Notes under the pieces: generated by a model
The model's database searches: none
The model's input: only the letters and a program-made list of their open reading frames with translations
Told to the model about the DNA's origin: nothing
Made by a program: the position numbers and the translations under genes
In this document: in pieces, positions 17,857-27,348 of the stretch
Layout: each line of letters opens with the position of its first letter
Position numbering within the stretch: the stretch's first letter is position 1
Assembly: GCA_038142205.1 (NCBI GenBank)
Contig: JAYQJO010000001.1
Coordinates: 2,232,001-2,296,000 of the forward strand
Reading direction: 5' to 3'
From: UBA7359 sp038142205
GTDB taxonomy: Bacteria > Pseudomonadota > Gammaproteobacteria > Eutrophobiales > Eutrophobiaceae
Length of the DNA stretch: 64,000 nt

Positions 17857-19239
17857 CTAAAACCAAAAGACAGCCTGAGTATATAAGTAACTTGGAGCAC
17901 TTTTTGATGCTCCACTAATAATATCACCTGCAAACAAATGAGCCGCGCCAGCTTCTATTCGTATATTTTTTGGCAATAGCTCCCATCTGATACGCGCTTC
18001 TATTTGTGTACCGATAAAATTATCAGACTGCCCGACAGTGTTTGATATGCCTGCTGTTGTCCAGGCATCATTATCAGAAGCTAACCAATATGATCTTAAT
18101 GCAATGAAACTACTCATATCAGTAGCAGGTTTAAACTTTAATCGTAACCCAGGTGAAATTAAATTAGATCGTGCAAAAGGACCATAAATACCTGTAGGGC
18201 CAAAGTCGAATCGCCTTGCGCCATATAAAGTATCAAACCGATTATTTTCTGCATCATTAGGATCGTCATCGCCGCTTGCATAATCGAATTGTAATGACAA
18301 TTGTGGAGACCACTTTTTATCAAAACTATAACCTATTTCAAAATGGTGAAAATATGCAAAATGATCCAAGTCTACGGTCGACGTTGTTGTCGATCGCGAT
18401 TCTCCAGACTGATATATAGATTCAAGCTGGTAATTAAACCTGTTTATAGAGGCTTTTCTGTAAACTCTAAAACCTGCGGTATAAAGATCACGATTACGAG
18501 TATTAAAAGTACCGGGGATATCGTCCTCATTTAATCCAAATACATAGAACTCAGCTTTATCATCCCAAATTAATTTTCCCGGTGAGTAATACAGCCCCCA
18601 AAAGCGAACTTCCTCGTGCTCCTCATCAAACTTAGCATCGTTATCTAGCGCGTTGCCACTGAACAAACGTTGCACAGGCAACGTATAGAATGCCCGAAAC
18701 TTATCTTCACGTTTATTTTGCAACTTCCAATCAATGCCGGTAAAACCATTAATCGTATTTCTGAACCTGTTCCTTGCTACCAAACGCCTACTACCAACAT
18801 CCATTGTAATTCGACCTGCCCTCAAAGAACTCTTACTGTCATCTATAAACGTATTATCAAGAGGTATTTCAACGTAGGCTTGTAATAATTCCAGTGGATT
18901 AACAATGCTTCCTGAAAGAGGCGTCCCTGAATCTGCTAACGTAACTCTTGAATCAAGCATCTCTGCTGCAAACTTTACTTTTTGAAAATCAAGTTTAGCT
19001 AAAATATTTGTACGAAAAACGATTGCTTGGTCACCACCATTGCGTGTCCCACGGTATTGCTCATCCAGGTTTTCAAAGCGTGTTCGATGCGATCCGGATA
19101 TAGACAACCAGCCAGGCAAATTTAAAGCATTATCTAACCGCCACGGTTTGTTGTTTGTATCAGCATACGAATTTACTCCTAAGAGAACAGAAAACGACAG
19201 AATGAATAGTGTCTTTATACGAATCATATTTAAAATCAT
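17857..19239 (-). CDS. Outer-membrane beta-barrel porin (alginate-export-like family)
   Basis: Predicted outer-membrane channel. A signal peptide (LFILSFSVLLGVNSYA) is followed by SGSHRTRFENL..., and the rest is alternating amphipathic strands rich in aromatic residues and Asn/Asp. It ends in YLYTQAVFWF, the terminal aromatic residue typical of barrel insertion. At 460 residues it fits the alginate_exp type. It sits directly upstream of tupA on the same strand and divergent from a ModE-like regulator, which suggests an oxyanion-uptake role rather than alginate export. The substrate is inferred only from context. Confidence 0.75.
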   Translation of the reverse strand: MILNMIRIKTLFILSFSVLLGVNSYADTNNKPWRLDNALNLPGWLSISGSHRTRFENLDEQYRGTRNGGDQAIVFRTNILAKLDFQKVKFAAEMLDSRVTLADSGTPLSGSIVNPLELLQAYVEIPLDNTFIDDSKSSLRAGRITMDVGSRRLVARNRFRNTINGFTGIDWKLQNKREDKFRAFYTLPVQRLFSGNALDNDAKFDEEHEEVRFWGLYYSPGKLIWDDKAEFYVFGLNEDDIPGTFNTRNRDLYTAGFRVYRKASINRFNYQLESIYQSGESRSTTTSTVDLDHFAYFHHFEIGYSFDKKWSPQLSLQFDYASGDDDPNDAENNRFDTLYGARRFDFGPTGIYGPFARSNLISPGLRLKFKPATDMSSFIALRSYWLASDNDAWTTAGISNTVGQSDNFIGTQIEARIRWELLPKNIRIEAGAAHLFAGDIISGASKSAPSYLYTQAVFWF

Positions 19240-19348
19240 AGTTATGTAGTTAGCAGCATATTATTAATGCAAATACCATTTAATACTTAATAAAGATTGC
19301 TATGATATTCATCTTTTTAAAATTTAATATATGCACTAAGCTTCATAT
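19240..19348. promoter_or_regulatory. Divergent promoter region between porin/tupA and the ModE-like regulator
   Basis: The 109-bp AT-rich gap must contain both promoters. A near-palindrome GCATATTATTAATGC lies close to the porin start, but no textbook ModE box could be recognised. Autoregulation and control of the porin/tupA unit are inferred from the arrangement. Confidence 0.4.
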
Positions 19349-20428
19349 ATGAATCTGGATTTTGATATTCGCTGGTTGCTTGCAGACTCTAGAGAAGAGC
19401 TTGATAAACGACTGCTTGAATTATTAACAAAAATTAGCGTTAACGGCTCTTTGCAATCTGCTGCGAAACAAGTCGGTATTTCTTATCGTACTGCCTGGCA
19501 AATTATTCATCATTGGAACACGGCTTTTGAAACTCCTCTATGCATTATGGAAAGAGGCCGAGGCGCAAAGCTGACGCCATTAGGAAAGAAACTGATTGAT
19601 ACAAAAATAGATATTGAATCAAACTTTACTGATGCATTGCGTGGCACAGCTTCTGAACTTAACAAGAATATTGATGAATTAACTGGCGAGACTAACAAGC
19701 AGAAAAAACTCGTCGCCTATGCGAGCCATGATCTTGCAATCAACTTCCTTCAGCAATTATGCGAACAAAGCAGCAAGCTGGAAATTGACTTCAACTCGCG
19801 TGGTAGTCTTGATGCATTAAAACAATTACAAGCATCGCAATACAATATTGCCGGTTTTCATTTTCCAGAAGGTGAACTGGCTAAACTACTCGCTCCAGAA
19901 TATAAACAGCTGCTGGATGATGAAACACATTTGTTCATCCATTTAACAACCCGGCAACAGGGTTTGATATTTAAACCTTCACTAGCCGATCACATAAAAG
20001 ATATTAATGGTATTACACGTCGCTCGATAAAATTTATAAACAGGCAAAAGGGCTCTGGTACGCGCGCTATATTTGATCAATTAATTAAGCTGAATAACAT
20101 TAGTAAAAAAGAGGTGAATGATTATAACAAAGAAGAGTTCACTCACACTGCCGTTGCGGCAATGATTTCCAGTGGACAGGCAGATATTGGCTTTGGACTA
20201 AAAGCAGCAGCTTCGCAATTTAAACTTTCATTCTTGCCACTGGTTACTGAGCACTATGTCATCGGCATGAATAAATCACTTGCTGAGAATACAAAGTCGA
20301 TTATTCGTAAGTTACTTAAAGATGATTCATTGAAAAAGAGAATCCAGAAACTACCCGGATACAATGCATCGATAACAGGCAGAGTCATTCACGCAAATAA
20401 ACTACTGTATCCTGTAATTGAAAAATAA
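19349..20428 (+). CDS. ModE-like HTH regulator fused to a periplasmic-binding-like ligand domain
   Basis: One-component regulator. Residues 1-80 form the winged helix of ModE/LysR type: SLQSAAKQVGISYRTAW, then MERGRGAKLTPLGKKL. Residues about 120-340 match the PBP-like sensor seen in molybdate/tungstate regulators: QKKLVAYASHDLAI, FHFPEGELAKL, RQKGSGTRAIFDQL, and a VAAMISSGQADIGFGL segment. It has 359 residues. Divergent position next to porin and tupA makes tungstate/molybdate-responsive control the best guess. It ends 14 bases before a tRNA gene on the other strand. Confidence 0.78.
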   Translation: MNLDFDIRWLLADSREELDKRLLELLTKISVNGSLQSAAKQVGISYRTAWQIIHHWNTAFETPLCIMERGRGAKLTPLGKKLIDTKIDIESNFTDALRGTASELNKNIDELTGETNKQKKLVAYASHDLAINFLQQLCEQSSKLEIDFNSRGSLDALKQLQASQYNIAGFHFPEGELAKLLAPEYKQLLDDETHLFIHLTTRQQGLIFKPSLADHIKDINGITRRSIKFINRQKGSGTRAIFDQLIKLNNISKKEVNDYNKEEFTHTAVAAMISSGQADIGFGLKAAASQFKLSFLPLVTEHYVIGMNKSLAENTKSIIRKLLKDDSLKKRIQKLPGYNASITGRVIHANKLLYPVIEK

Positions 20429-20441
20429 AGAGATAAAGAAA

Positions 20442-20517
20442 TGGTGGGCCGTGGGCGATTCGAACGCCCGACCAATGGATTAAAAATCCACTGCTCTACC
20501 GGCTGAGCTAACGGCCC
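20442..20517 (-). tRNA. tRNA-Lys (anticodon UUU)
   Basis: A 76-nt cloverleaf read on the minus strand. The acceptor stem GGGCCGT / ACGGCCC is followed by discriminator A and an encoded CCA. The D arm (TAGCTCAGCCGGTAGAGCA), anticodon loop with TTT, and T arm containing GTTCGAATC are all present. No intron. Confidence 0.97.
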
Positions 20518-20709
20518 GGTGTAAGATTTCTGTATGTTTTGCGGGCGATGAACAACTTGCCTACATAACAAAGGCGGCGATAATACCCAAGAATTGCCTG
20601 TTGGTAAAATAATTCTGACAATAAGCGCATATATCTTGCTTTTAATCGCCTAAGCCCCTATTTTCTCAGATATTTACAATATCAATTTTTAGCATGGAGT
20701 TTTAAAGAA

Positions 20710-21024
20710 GTGCCTATTTACGAATATAAATGCGATGAATGTGATCACCGCCTGGAAAAATTACAAAAAATTAGCGATGAACCTGCTAAAACGTGCCCTG
20801 AGTGTGGTGAAGATGGTTTACGTAAACTTGTTTCAGCTGCTGCTTTTAAATTGAAAGGTACAGGTTGGTACGAAACGGATTTTAAGGACAAAAAACCAAA
20901 AACCGATGGAAAAACCAACACCCCAAGCAAGAAAACAGAGGGTAACTCTGCTGCTAGCACAGATAAGCCGGTAAAAACTGAAAAGAAAGCATCGACTTCA
21001 TCAACCAGTAATAAGTCAGACTAA
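20710..21024 (+). CDS. FmdB-family zinc-ribbon protein
   Basis: Small putative regulatory protein. An N-terminal zinc ribbon has Cys8, Cys11, Cys29 and Cys32 (CDEC...CPEC), typical of FmdB/CxxC_CxxC_SSSS proteins. A low-complexity Lys/Thr/Ser-rich tail follows from about residue 60. It starts with GTG, supported by GGAG eleven bases upstream. It often precedes aspS and a DUF502 gene in gammaproteobacteria, as here. Function is not established. Confidence 0.85.
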   Translation: MPIYEYKCDECDHRLEKLQKISDEPAKTCPECGEDGLRKLVSAAAFKLKGTGWYETDFKDKKPKTDGKTNTPSKKTEGNSAASTDKPVKTEKKASTSSTSNKSD

Positions 21025-21032
21025 GCCGTTTC

Positions 21033-21665
21033 ATGAGCACCCTTAGAAAGTACATTATTGCCGGTTTATTGGTCTGGCTACCTTTGTTGGCCACCGTTGC
21101 AATTATTAAACTGGTCATAGATTTACTTGATAAGACAATCCTGTTGCTGCCGCCTGAATGGCAGCCAGCAACGATTTTAGGCTTTTCCATTCCCGGATTT
21201 GGTGTCATATTCGCCGTATCTACCTTGCTAATTACAGGCATGTTGGCGGCAAACTTGTTTGGCCGCCGTCTTGTTGGCTACTGGGAAGCCATTTTAAATC
21301 GAATTCCACTGGTCAGAACGATATACAACAGCGTTAAGCAAATCTCGACGACGCTTTTTGATGACAAGGCCAAATCTTTTCGCAAAGTTGTCATGCTCGA
21401 ATATCCACGCAAAGGAGTTTGGAGTATTGGTTTTCTCAGCAACGACAATGTCGGTATTGAAATAGAACATGTTCCTGAAGGTTTATCCGCAGTATTTGTC
21501 CCGACAACACCTAACCCAACTTCCGGCTTCATCATTATGGCCCCTCGTGATGACATTACCGAATTGGATATGACAGTGGAAGAAGGCTTTAAATTTATCA
21601 TATCTATGGGCGTAATCGTCCCTGATAATCCAATTCGATCCGAAGTAACGAAACAAATAGGATAG
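21033..21665 (+). CDS. DUF502 family membrane protein
   Basis: Conserved protein of unknown function with two N-terminal helices: YIIAGLLVWLPLLATVAIIKLVI and the stretch after PGFGVIFAVS. A soluble C-terminal part follows, with conserved VPTTPNPTSG and MTVEEG-like motifs. It has 210 residues, usual for the family. It lies nine bases after fmdB, so they are co-transcribed. Its stop codon is the first part of a long inverted repeat. Confidence 0.88.
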   Translation: MSTLRKYIIAGLLVWLPLLATVAIIKLVIDLLDKTILLLPPEWQPATILGFSIPGFGVIFAVSTLLITGMLAANLFGRRLVGYWEAILNRIPLVRTIYNSVKQISTTLFDDKAKSFRKVVMLEYPRKGVWSIGFLSNDNVGIEIEHVPEGLSAVFVPTTPNPTSGFIIMAPRDDITELDMTVEEGFKFIISMGVIVPDNPIRSEVTKQIG

Positions 21666-21803
21666 ATTGCTAAAAAAAATGCATTTTTTTTCGTTAGAGT
21701 AAGGAAGTTTTGCGCGCTGAACCAGAGTCTATATCTATTATCATGGGGCCTCGAGCACGAAACTGACGCTACTATAGCGAAAAAGTGCATTTTAAGAGCA
21801 ATC
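21665..21803. repeat. 139-bp long imperfect palindrome between the DUF502 gene and aspS
   Basis: The ends are inverted copies: GATTGCT...TGCA...TTTCG at 21665-21693 against CGAAAAAGTGCA...AGCAATC at 21776-21803. Weaker complementarity continues inward (AGTTTT / GAAACT) toward a centre near 21735. It would fold into one long hairpin in RNA. It could be a miniature transposable element remnant, a terminator-like barrier or an aspS leader. No other copy was noticed in the window. Confidence 0.55.
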
Positions 21804-21868
21804 TTGTTGCGTAAACGCCTGCTGCCTCGTACTATTCCGCCCTTTGTTCAGAGCAGATAGGTAATACA

Positions 21869-23653
21869 ATGCGCAGTCATTATTGCGGAGAATTAAATAG
21901 CACTCATATAGATCAAGAAATCGAGCTTTGCGGCTGGGTTCATCGTCGCCGTGATCACGGTGGCGTCATTTTCATCGACCTTCGAGATCGTGAAGGCATC
22001 GCGCAAATTGTATTTGATCCTGATCGCGCTGAATCTTTTGCCATTGCTGATTCTGTTCGAAATGAATTTGTTATAAAAATCACGGGTAAAGTCCGTCATC
22101 GTCCTGAAGGCACGATTAATCCGGAAATGCCTACGGGTGAAATTGAAGTACTGGGCTATTCCATTGAAATTCTGAATAAAGCGAAAACGCCGCCTATTCA
22201 AATGGATGACGAACATGTCCATGATGATATAAAACTAAAATACCGTTATGTCGACTTACGTCGTACATTTATGCAACGTAACTTACGTTTGCGCTCGAAA
22301 ATCGCAAAAGAAATGCGTGACTTTCTTGATGCACGCAGTTTTCTTGATATTGAAACACCAATGCTGACCAAAGCAACACCTGAAGGGGCTCGCGACTACT
22401 TGGTCCCCAGCCGTACGCACCCGGGTAATTTCTTCGCGCTACCACAATCACCACAATTATTTAAACAATTGTTAATGATGTCCGGAATGGATCGTTATTA
22501 CCAAATCGTGCGTTGTTTCCGCGACGAAGATTTACGCGCAGATCGTCAGCCTGAATTTACTCAACTTGATATCGAAATGTCTTTTATGAATGAAGACGAA
22601 ATCACCGGCATGATGGAAGAAATGTTGATTACGTTATTCAAAAATGTACTTGATATTGAATTACCTTCTCCATTCCCTCGCATGACTTATGCTGAAGCAA
22701 TGGAACGTTTTGGTAGTGACAGACCGGACCTTAGAAACCCGCTGGAACTGATTGATGTAAGTGACTTGATGAAAGAAGTTGAGTTTAAAGTTTTCTCTGG
22801 CCCGGCCAATATGGAAAATGGTCGAGTGGCAACATTACATGTTCCCGGTGGCAGCGCTTTATCACGTAAACAAATTGATGATTACACCAATTATGTCGCG
22901 CAATACGGTGCACGTGGTCTGGCTTATATTAAAGTTAACGATGTTGCAGCAGGGACTGAAGGCCTGCAATCACCCATACTGAAATTCCTGCCAGATGAAG
23001 TTGCGCTCAGTATTATTGAACGCACTAATGCTAAAGACGGGGATTTAATTTTCTTTGGTGCTGATAAGACCAAAGTTGTTAATGATGCCCTTGGTGCATT
23101 ACGTAACAAGTTGGGGCAGGATCTTGAGTTGCTTAAAGGCGAGTGGGCGCCTATGTGGGTCGTGGATTTCCCGATGTTTGAATATAACGAAGATGAAAAA
23201 CGTTGGGACTCATTACATCATCCTTTTACTGCACCGAAGACAATGGATATAGAATCAATCAAGGAAAACCCGGGCAAGACATTATCTCGCGCTTATGATC
23301 TGGTACTAAACGGTACTGAATTAGGCGGCGGCTCTATTCGTATACACGATGCAGAAATACAATCGGCCGTATTAGACCTATTAGGCATAGGCGAAGAAGA
23401 AGCACGTGAAAAATTTGGTTTCTTATTAGACGCGTTAGCTTATGGTTGTCCACCGCATGGTGGTATCGCTTTTGGTTTGGATCGCACTGTAATGTTAATG
23501 GCAGGTTGTGAATCAATTCGTGATGTGATTGCTTTTCCAAAAACGCAAAGCGCGAGTTGTCTGCTTACTTCGGCACCTTCGACAGCTAGCAACCGACAGT
23601 TACGAGAACTAGGAATAAAACTGGCGAAACAAAATAAACCGGAATCTGACTAA
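21869..23653 (+). CDS. aspS: Aspartyl-tRNA synthetase
   Basis: Class II synthetase that charges tRNA-Asp. The N-terminal OB-fold (residues 1-105, including CGWVHRRRDHGGVIFIDLRD) is followed by the catalytic core. Motif 2 is in FRDEDLRADRQPEFTQLD and motif 3 in GLDRTVML. A bacterial GAD insertion occupies about 290-420. It has 594 residues, normal length. The start is MRSHYCG with AGGT upstream. A 203-bp leader that includes the long palindrome separates it from the DUF502 gene. Confidence 0.98.
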   Translation: MRSHYCGELNSTHIDQEIELCGWVHRRRDHGGVIFIDLRDREGIAQIVFDPDRAESFAIADSVRNEFVIKITGKVRHRPEGTINPEMPTGEIEVLGYSIEILNKAKTPPIQMDDEHVHDDIKLKYRYVDLRRTFMQRNLRLRSKIAKEMRDFLDARSFLDIETPMLTKATPEGARDYLVPSRTHPGNFFALPQSPQLFKQLLMMSGMDRYYQIVRCFRDEDLRADRQPEFTQLDIEMSFMNEDEITGMMEEMLITLFKNVLDIELPSPFPRMTYAEAMERFGSDRPDLRNPLELIDVSDLMKEVEFKVFSGPANMENGRVATLHVPGGSALSRKQIDDYTNYVAQYGARGLAYIKVNDVAAGTEGLQSPILKFLPDEVALSIIERTNAKDGDLIFFGADKTKVVNDALGALRNKLGQDLELLKGEWAPMWVVDFPMFEYNEDEKRWDSLHHPFTAPKTMDIESIKENPGKTLSRAYDLVLNGTELGGGSIRIHDAEIQSAVLDLLGIGEEEAREKFGFLLDALAYGCPPHGGIAFGLDRTVMLMAGCESIRDVIAFPKTQSASCLLTSAPSTASNRQLRELGIKLAKQNKPESD

Positions 23654-23706
23654 TAAAAACAGCTTTAATCTTGTTAAAAGTAGCTCATTGAGCCACTATT
23701 TTCTGT

Positions 23707-24780
23707 ATGGCAAATAACGCGACCAATCAACGTTCTTACACTTTGGAAAAAGAACAAATCCCACCGACTGTTGTAGAACAGATCGACGATGCCGAACGCG
23801 CAGAGCTAGTCGAAAAAATAAAAGTTCAGCTTAAAAAACAAAACGCCGTAATGGTTGCGCACTATTACACTGAGGCAGAACTACAAATATTAGCTGATGA
23901 AACGGGCGGCTATGTTTCTGATTCTCTTGATATGGCGCGCTTTGGTAATGAATCAGATGCTGAAACATTAATCGTCTGTGGCGTAAAATTCATGGGCGAA
24001 ACAGCGAAAATACTCAACCCGGAAAAACGCATCCTGATGCCAGATCTCGGAGCAAACTGTTCTTTGGATCTGGGTTGTCCGGAAGATGAGTTTTCTGCTT
24101 TTTGTGATGCTCACCCTGATCACACTGTTGTTGTTTATGCCAACACCAGCGCTGCAGTTAAAGCTCGCGCGGACTGGATGGTCACATCCGGTAGTGCGGT
24201 TGATGTGATTAAACATTTAACAAGCAAAGGTAAAAAAATAATCTGGGCGCCGGATAAATACCTTGGCGATTATGTACAAAAAGAAACTGGCGCTGACATG
24301 CTCATCTGGCAAGGCGCCTGTATTGTGCATGAAGAATTTAAAGGTAAAGAACTCGAAGTTTTATGCGAACACCACCCGGATGCAAAAGTGCTGGTCCACC
24401 CAGAATCTCCTGCATCCGTCATTCAACATGCAGATATGGTTGGCTCAACCACAGGCATTATTAATGCTGTTAAAGAAATGGATGCTAAGGAATTCATCAT
24501 CGCAACGGACAAGGGTATTTTTCATAAAATAAAAGAAGCCGCGCCTGATAAAATTTTGATCGAAGCACCTACAGCAGGCAAAAGCGCAACCTGTATCAGC
24601 TGTGCACACTGCCCTTGGATGGCAATGAACAGTTTACGCAAGTTAGCGCATATTCTGGAAACAGGTAAAAACGAAGTTTTCGTTAATGCAGATATTATTC
24701 AACGTGCCAGAAGCTCAATTCAACGTTTACTTGATTTCACCAAAGATCAGGCTAAAACAAAGCTGGCGGGCGACGCCTGA
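23707..24780 (+). CDS. nadA: Quinolinate synthase A
   Basis: [4Fe-4S] enzyme that condenses iminoaspartate with dihydroxyacetone phosphate to quinolinate in NAD synthesis. The cysteines expected to hold the cluster are in GANCSLDLGC, WQGACIVHEEF and CISCAHCPWMAMN. The substrate-binding motif is MVAHYYTEAE. It has 357 residues, usual length. nadB and nadC are not in the window. Confidence 0.96.
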   Translation: MANNATNQRSYTLEKEQIPPTVVEQIDDAERAELVEKIKVQLKKQNAVMVAHYYTEAELQILADETGGYVSDSLDMARFGNESDAETLIVCGVKFMGETAKILNPEKRILMPDLGANCSLDLGCPEDEFSAFCDAHPDHTVVVYANTSAAVKARADWMVTSGSAVDVIKHLTSKGKKIIWAPDKYLGDYVQKETGADMLIWQGACIVHEEFKGKELEVLCEHHPDAKVLVHPESPASVIQHADMVGSTTGIINAVKEMDAKEFIIATDKGIFHKIKEAAPDKILIEAPTAGKSATCISCAHCPWMAMNSLRKLAHILETGKNEVFVNADIIQRARSSIQRLLDFTKDQAKTKLAGDA

Positions 24781-24875
24781 TTCACAACACATATTCCCCT
24801 CCTGCTTGGGCAGCATTAACTTGAATGTTAGAATCGCAACATAACTCTTAATATTAATTAATTCGGAAGGAAATA

Positions 24876-25622
24876 ATGGCAGGTCATAGTAAATGGGCGA
24901 ATATCCAGCATCGTAAAGGTAAGCAAGATGCGAAACGCGGCAAGCTCTTCACCAAGCTTATTCGAGAAATCACAATAGCAGCCAAACTTGGCGGCGGCGA
25001 TCCGGATGCCAACCCAAGGTTACGTGCAGCAATAGATGCGGGAAAATCACAAAGTCTACCGAAAGATACCATTGAACGTGCGGTTAAACGTGGATCGGGA
25101 GATAATGAAGGTGAAAAACTTGAAGAGATCCGATATGAAGGTTATGGGCCAGGCGGCGTTGCTGTTTTAGTCGATACCATGACTGACAATAAAAACCGTA
25201 CTGTTGCTGAAGTGCGCCATGCTTTTTCTAAATTCGGTGGCAATTTGGGTACAGACGGTTCTGTCGCATATTTATTTACAAAAGTAGGTTTAATTTCTTT
25301 TCCAACAGGATTGGATGAAGATACGGTTATGGAAGCCGCTTTGGAAGGTGGAGCTGAGGATGTGATTACTAATAACGACAACTCCATCGATGTTATTACT
25401 GAACCGGATAGTTTTGTTGATGTAAAAGAAGCATTGGTTGCAGCAGGTTTCGAGCCGGAAAATGCAGAAGTAACCATGCGAGCCCCGACAACAAGTGAGC
25501 TCGATAAAAAGGGCGCTGAAAGCATGTTGAAACTACTCGATGTGCTTGAAGATCTCGACGATGTTCAAAAAGTGTATTCAAATGCAGATATACCTGACGA
25601 AGTACTGGCTGAGCTAGGTTAA
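24876..25622 (+). CDS. yebC: YebC/PmpR-family protein
   Basis: Conserved protein that opens with MAGHSKWANIQHRKG, the family hallmark. Members have been described as DNA-binding regulators and, more recently, as factors easing ribosome stalls at proline stretches. It has 248 residues, normal. The ATG has GGAAGGAA upstream. It precedes ruvC, the common arrangement in proteobacteria. Confidence 0.96.
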   Translation: MAGHSKWANIQHRKGKQDAKRGKLFTKLIREITIAAKLGGGDPDANPRLRAAIDAGKSQSLPKDTIERAVKRGSGDNEGEKLEEIRYEGYGPGGVAVLVDTMTDNKNRTVAEVRHAFSKFGGNLGTDGSVAYLFTKVGLISFPTGLDEDTVMEAALEGGAEDVITNNDNSIDVITEPDSFVDVKEALVAAGFEPENAEVTMRAPTTSELDKKGAESMLKLLDVLEDLDDVQKVYSNADIPDEVLAELG

Positions 25623-25734
25623 GATAGGAATGTTTGAATAAACAAGGCGTATAAGTCATACATGAGCATTGTTAAAACATTTCTATCAACAGCAGACATT
25701 TTAAGCAACGAAGATATAATCGAGCGCAATAGTC

Positions 25735-26256
25735 GTGGTTAGGATTCTTGGAATAGATCCCGGCTCAATAAACACAGGTTATGGCGTCATTGATTCCAAA
25801 GGAAATCATTCAAAACATATCGCTAATGGCGTTATCAAGGTAAAAGGTGAAACGCTGGCAGAAAAATTAAAAACTATTCATGAAGGCATCACATCATTAA
25901 TAAATGAATATCAACCAGAAGAAGTTTCTATAGAAAAAATCTTTATGAATCGCAATGCTGATTCTGCCATTAAACTTGGACAGGCACGCGGCGTTGCCAT
26001 TGCCGCAGCGGCAATACAGGACTTGCCTGTTTATGAATACACAGCAAATCAGGTCAAACAAGCAACTGTTGGCAAAGGTCACGCGGCAAAAGAACAAGTT
26101 CAGCATATGATCAAAATATTGCTCTGTTTGGATAAACAGCCAACTGCTGATGCCGCTGATGCATTAGCTATTGCACTTTGCCATGCAAATTCACGAGAAG
26201 GGCTACTCCGGATGCAAGGCGTGTCGGGTATCCGTTACGGAAGATTACAGCAATGA
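25735..26256 (+). CDS. ruvC: Holliday junction resolvase RuvC
   Basis: Endonuclease that cuts Holliday junctions after RuvAB branch migration. The acidic catalytic residues fall in ILGIDPGSINTG (Asp8), EVSIEKIFMNRN and DAADALAIALCHA. It has 173 residues, normal length. The start is a GTG with poor Shine-Dalgarno match; the family sequence begins exactly there. The stop overlaps the ruvA start (ATGA). Confidence 0.96.
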   Translation: MVRILGIDPGSINTGYGVIDSKGNHSKHIANGVIKVKGETLAEKLKTIHEGITSLINEYQPEEVSIEKIFMNRNADSAIKLGQARGVAIAAAAIQDLPVYEYTANQVKQATVGKGHAAKEQVQHMIKILLCLDKQPTADAADALAIALCHANSREGLLRMQGVSGIRYGRLQQ

Positions 26257-26852
26257 TTGGTTTTCTACGCGGGACAATCGTAAAGAAACAACCGCCGCTT
26301 CTTTTATTGGATGTACAAGGTGTCGGCTATGAAGTCGAGGCACCAATGACTACCTTTTATGCCTTACCTGAAGCCAGTAACGAAGTTGAAATCTATACAC
26401 ATATGGTTGTACGTGATGATGCACATTTATTATTTGGCTTTGCGACAGAAGAGGAACGCCATTTATTCAGAACCTTAATCAAAGTTAATGGTCTTGGTGC
26501 TAAAATGGGGTTGACGAATCTTTCTGGAATAGAGGCAGACGAGTTTGCCTTATGTGTGCAAAATAATGATGCCGACCGTTTAGTTAAATTGCCTGGCGTT
26601 GGCAAAAAGACTGCCGAGCGCTTAATTATTGAAATGCGCGATCGTTTGGGTGACTTACCGGCAACAGGCAGCAAAAAAACCAGTAATACTCCTGCCAGTA
26701 GCTCTGACCCTATAGATGAAGCCATCAGTGCTTTGATTGGCCTCGGTTATAAACCGCAGGAGGCCAGTAAGTTCGTGCTTGCCATAGCAAGTGATAATAT
26801 GAGTAGTGAAGAATTAATACGTGAAGCATTAAAAAACTCTGTTAAAAAATAA
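26253..26852 (+). CDS. ruvA: Holliday junction branch migration protein RuvA
   Basis: DNA-binding subunit that tetramerises on Holliday junctions and loads RuvB. It begins MIGFLRGTIV; the OB fold is followed by helix-hairpin-helix motifs (VNGLGAKMGL, LPGVGKKTAERL), and a flexible linker leads to a C-terminal RuvB-binding domain (ALIGLGYKPQEAS). It has 199 residues. The frame is open further upstream inside ruvC, but the ATGA overlap and family N-terminus fix this start. Confidence 0.96.
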   Translation: MIGFLRGTIVKKQPPLLLLDVQGVGYEVEAPMTTFYALPEASNEVEIYTHMVVRDDAHLLFGFATEEERHLFRTLIKVNGLGAKMGLTNLSGIEADEFALCVQNNDADRLVKLPGVGKKTAERLIIEMRDRLGDLPATGSKKTSNTPASSSDPIDEAISALIGLGYKPQEASKFVLAIASDNMSSEELIREALKNSVKK

Positions 26853-26880
26853 ACCTATACTTTAAGTTTTATAAATATTT

Positions 26881-27348
26881 ATGTTTGATTGGATGAATAA
26901 TATCGGCGATGTAACCAGCGCCGTTCAATTAGCATTAGCACCCGCTTTCCTGCTAACCGGCATGGCCGGATTACTTGGCGTAATGACAAACCGACTGGCG
27001 AGAATAATAGATCGAGGACGTTGTCTAACAGAAGACTCTTCAAAAACTACCGAGAACTTACCAGATCAAACCAAAATAGAATTACAAAGCCTTGAGCAAC
27101 GCCGTAATGTCGCTAGTGCAGCAATTACAATGTGCGTGCTTTCAGCATTATTAGTCTGTTCGGTTGTTGCGGTATTCTTTTTTGAAGCCTTGCTAGACTT
27201 AAAGTTGAACTGGTTAATAGGCTTACTTTTCATGGGCGCTACAACAACTCTTGTCATTAGTCTCGCTTTCTTTCTTCGCGAAGTTCATCTCGCCACACGT
27301 GGTATTCGGATTCTTCCTATACCAGAGCAAAAAAATAAAAAAGATTAA
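26881..27348 (+). CDS. DUF2721 family membrane protein
   Basis: Conserved small membrane protein of unknown function. It has 155 residues with three helices (about 15-38, 80-105 and 112-135) and the family-like LTGMAGLLGVMTNRLARIIDR. It is inserted between ruvA and ruvB, 28 bases after ruvA; such insertions are frequent in non-enteric gammaproteobacteria. Confidence 0.82.
   Translation: MFDWMNNIGDVTSAVQLALAPAFLLTGMAGLLGVMTNRLARIIDRGRCLTEDSSKTTENLPDQTKIELQSLEQRRNVASAAITMCVLSALLVCSVVAVFFFEALLDLKLNWLIGLLFMGATTTLVISLAFFLREVHLATRGIRILPIPEQKNKKD

Noticed and set aside
25142..25525. 127-codon minus-strand frame inside yebC
   Set aside because: Shadow of a highly conserved gene; serine/threonine-rich composition typical of antisense frames.
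26178..26252. Longer ruvA start inside ruvC
   Set aside because: The RuvA fold begins at MIGFLRG and the ATGA overlap with ruvC is the usual coupling.
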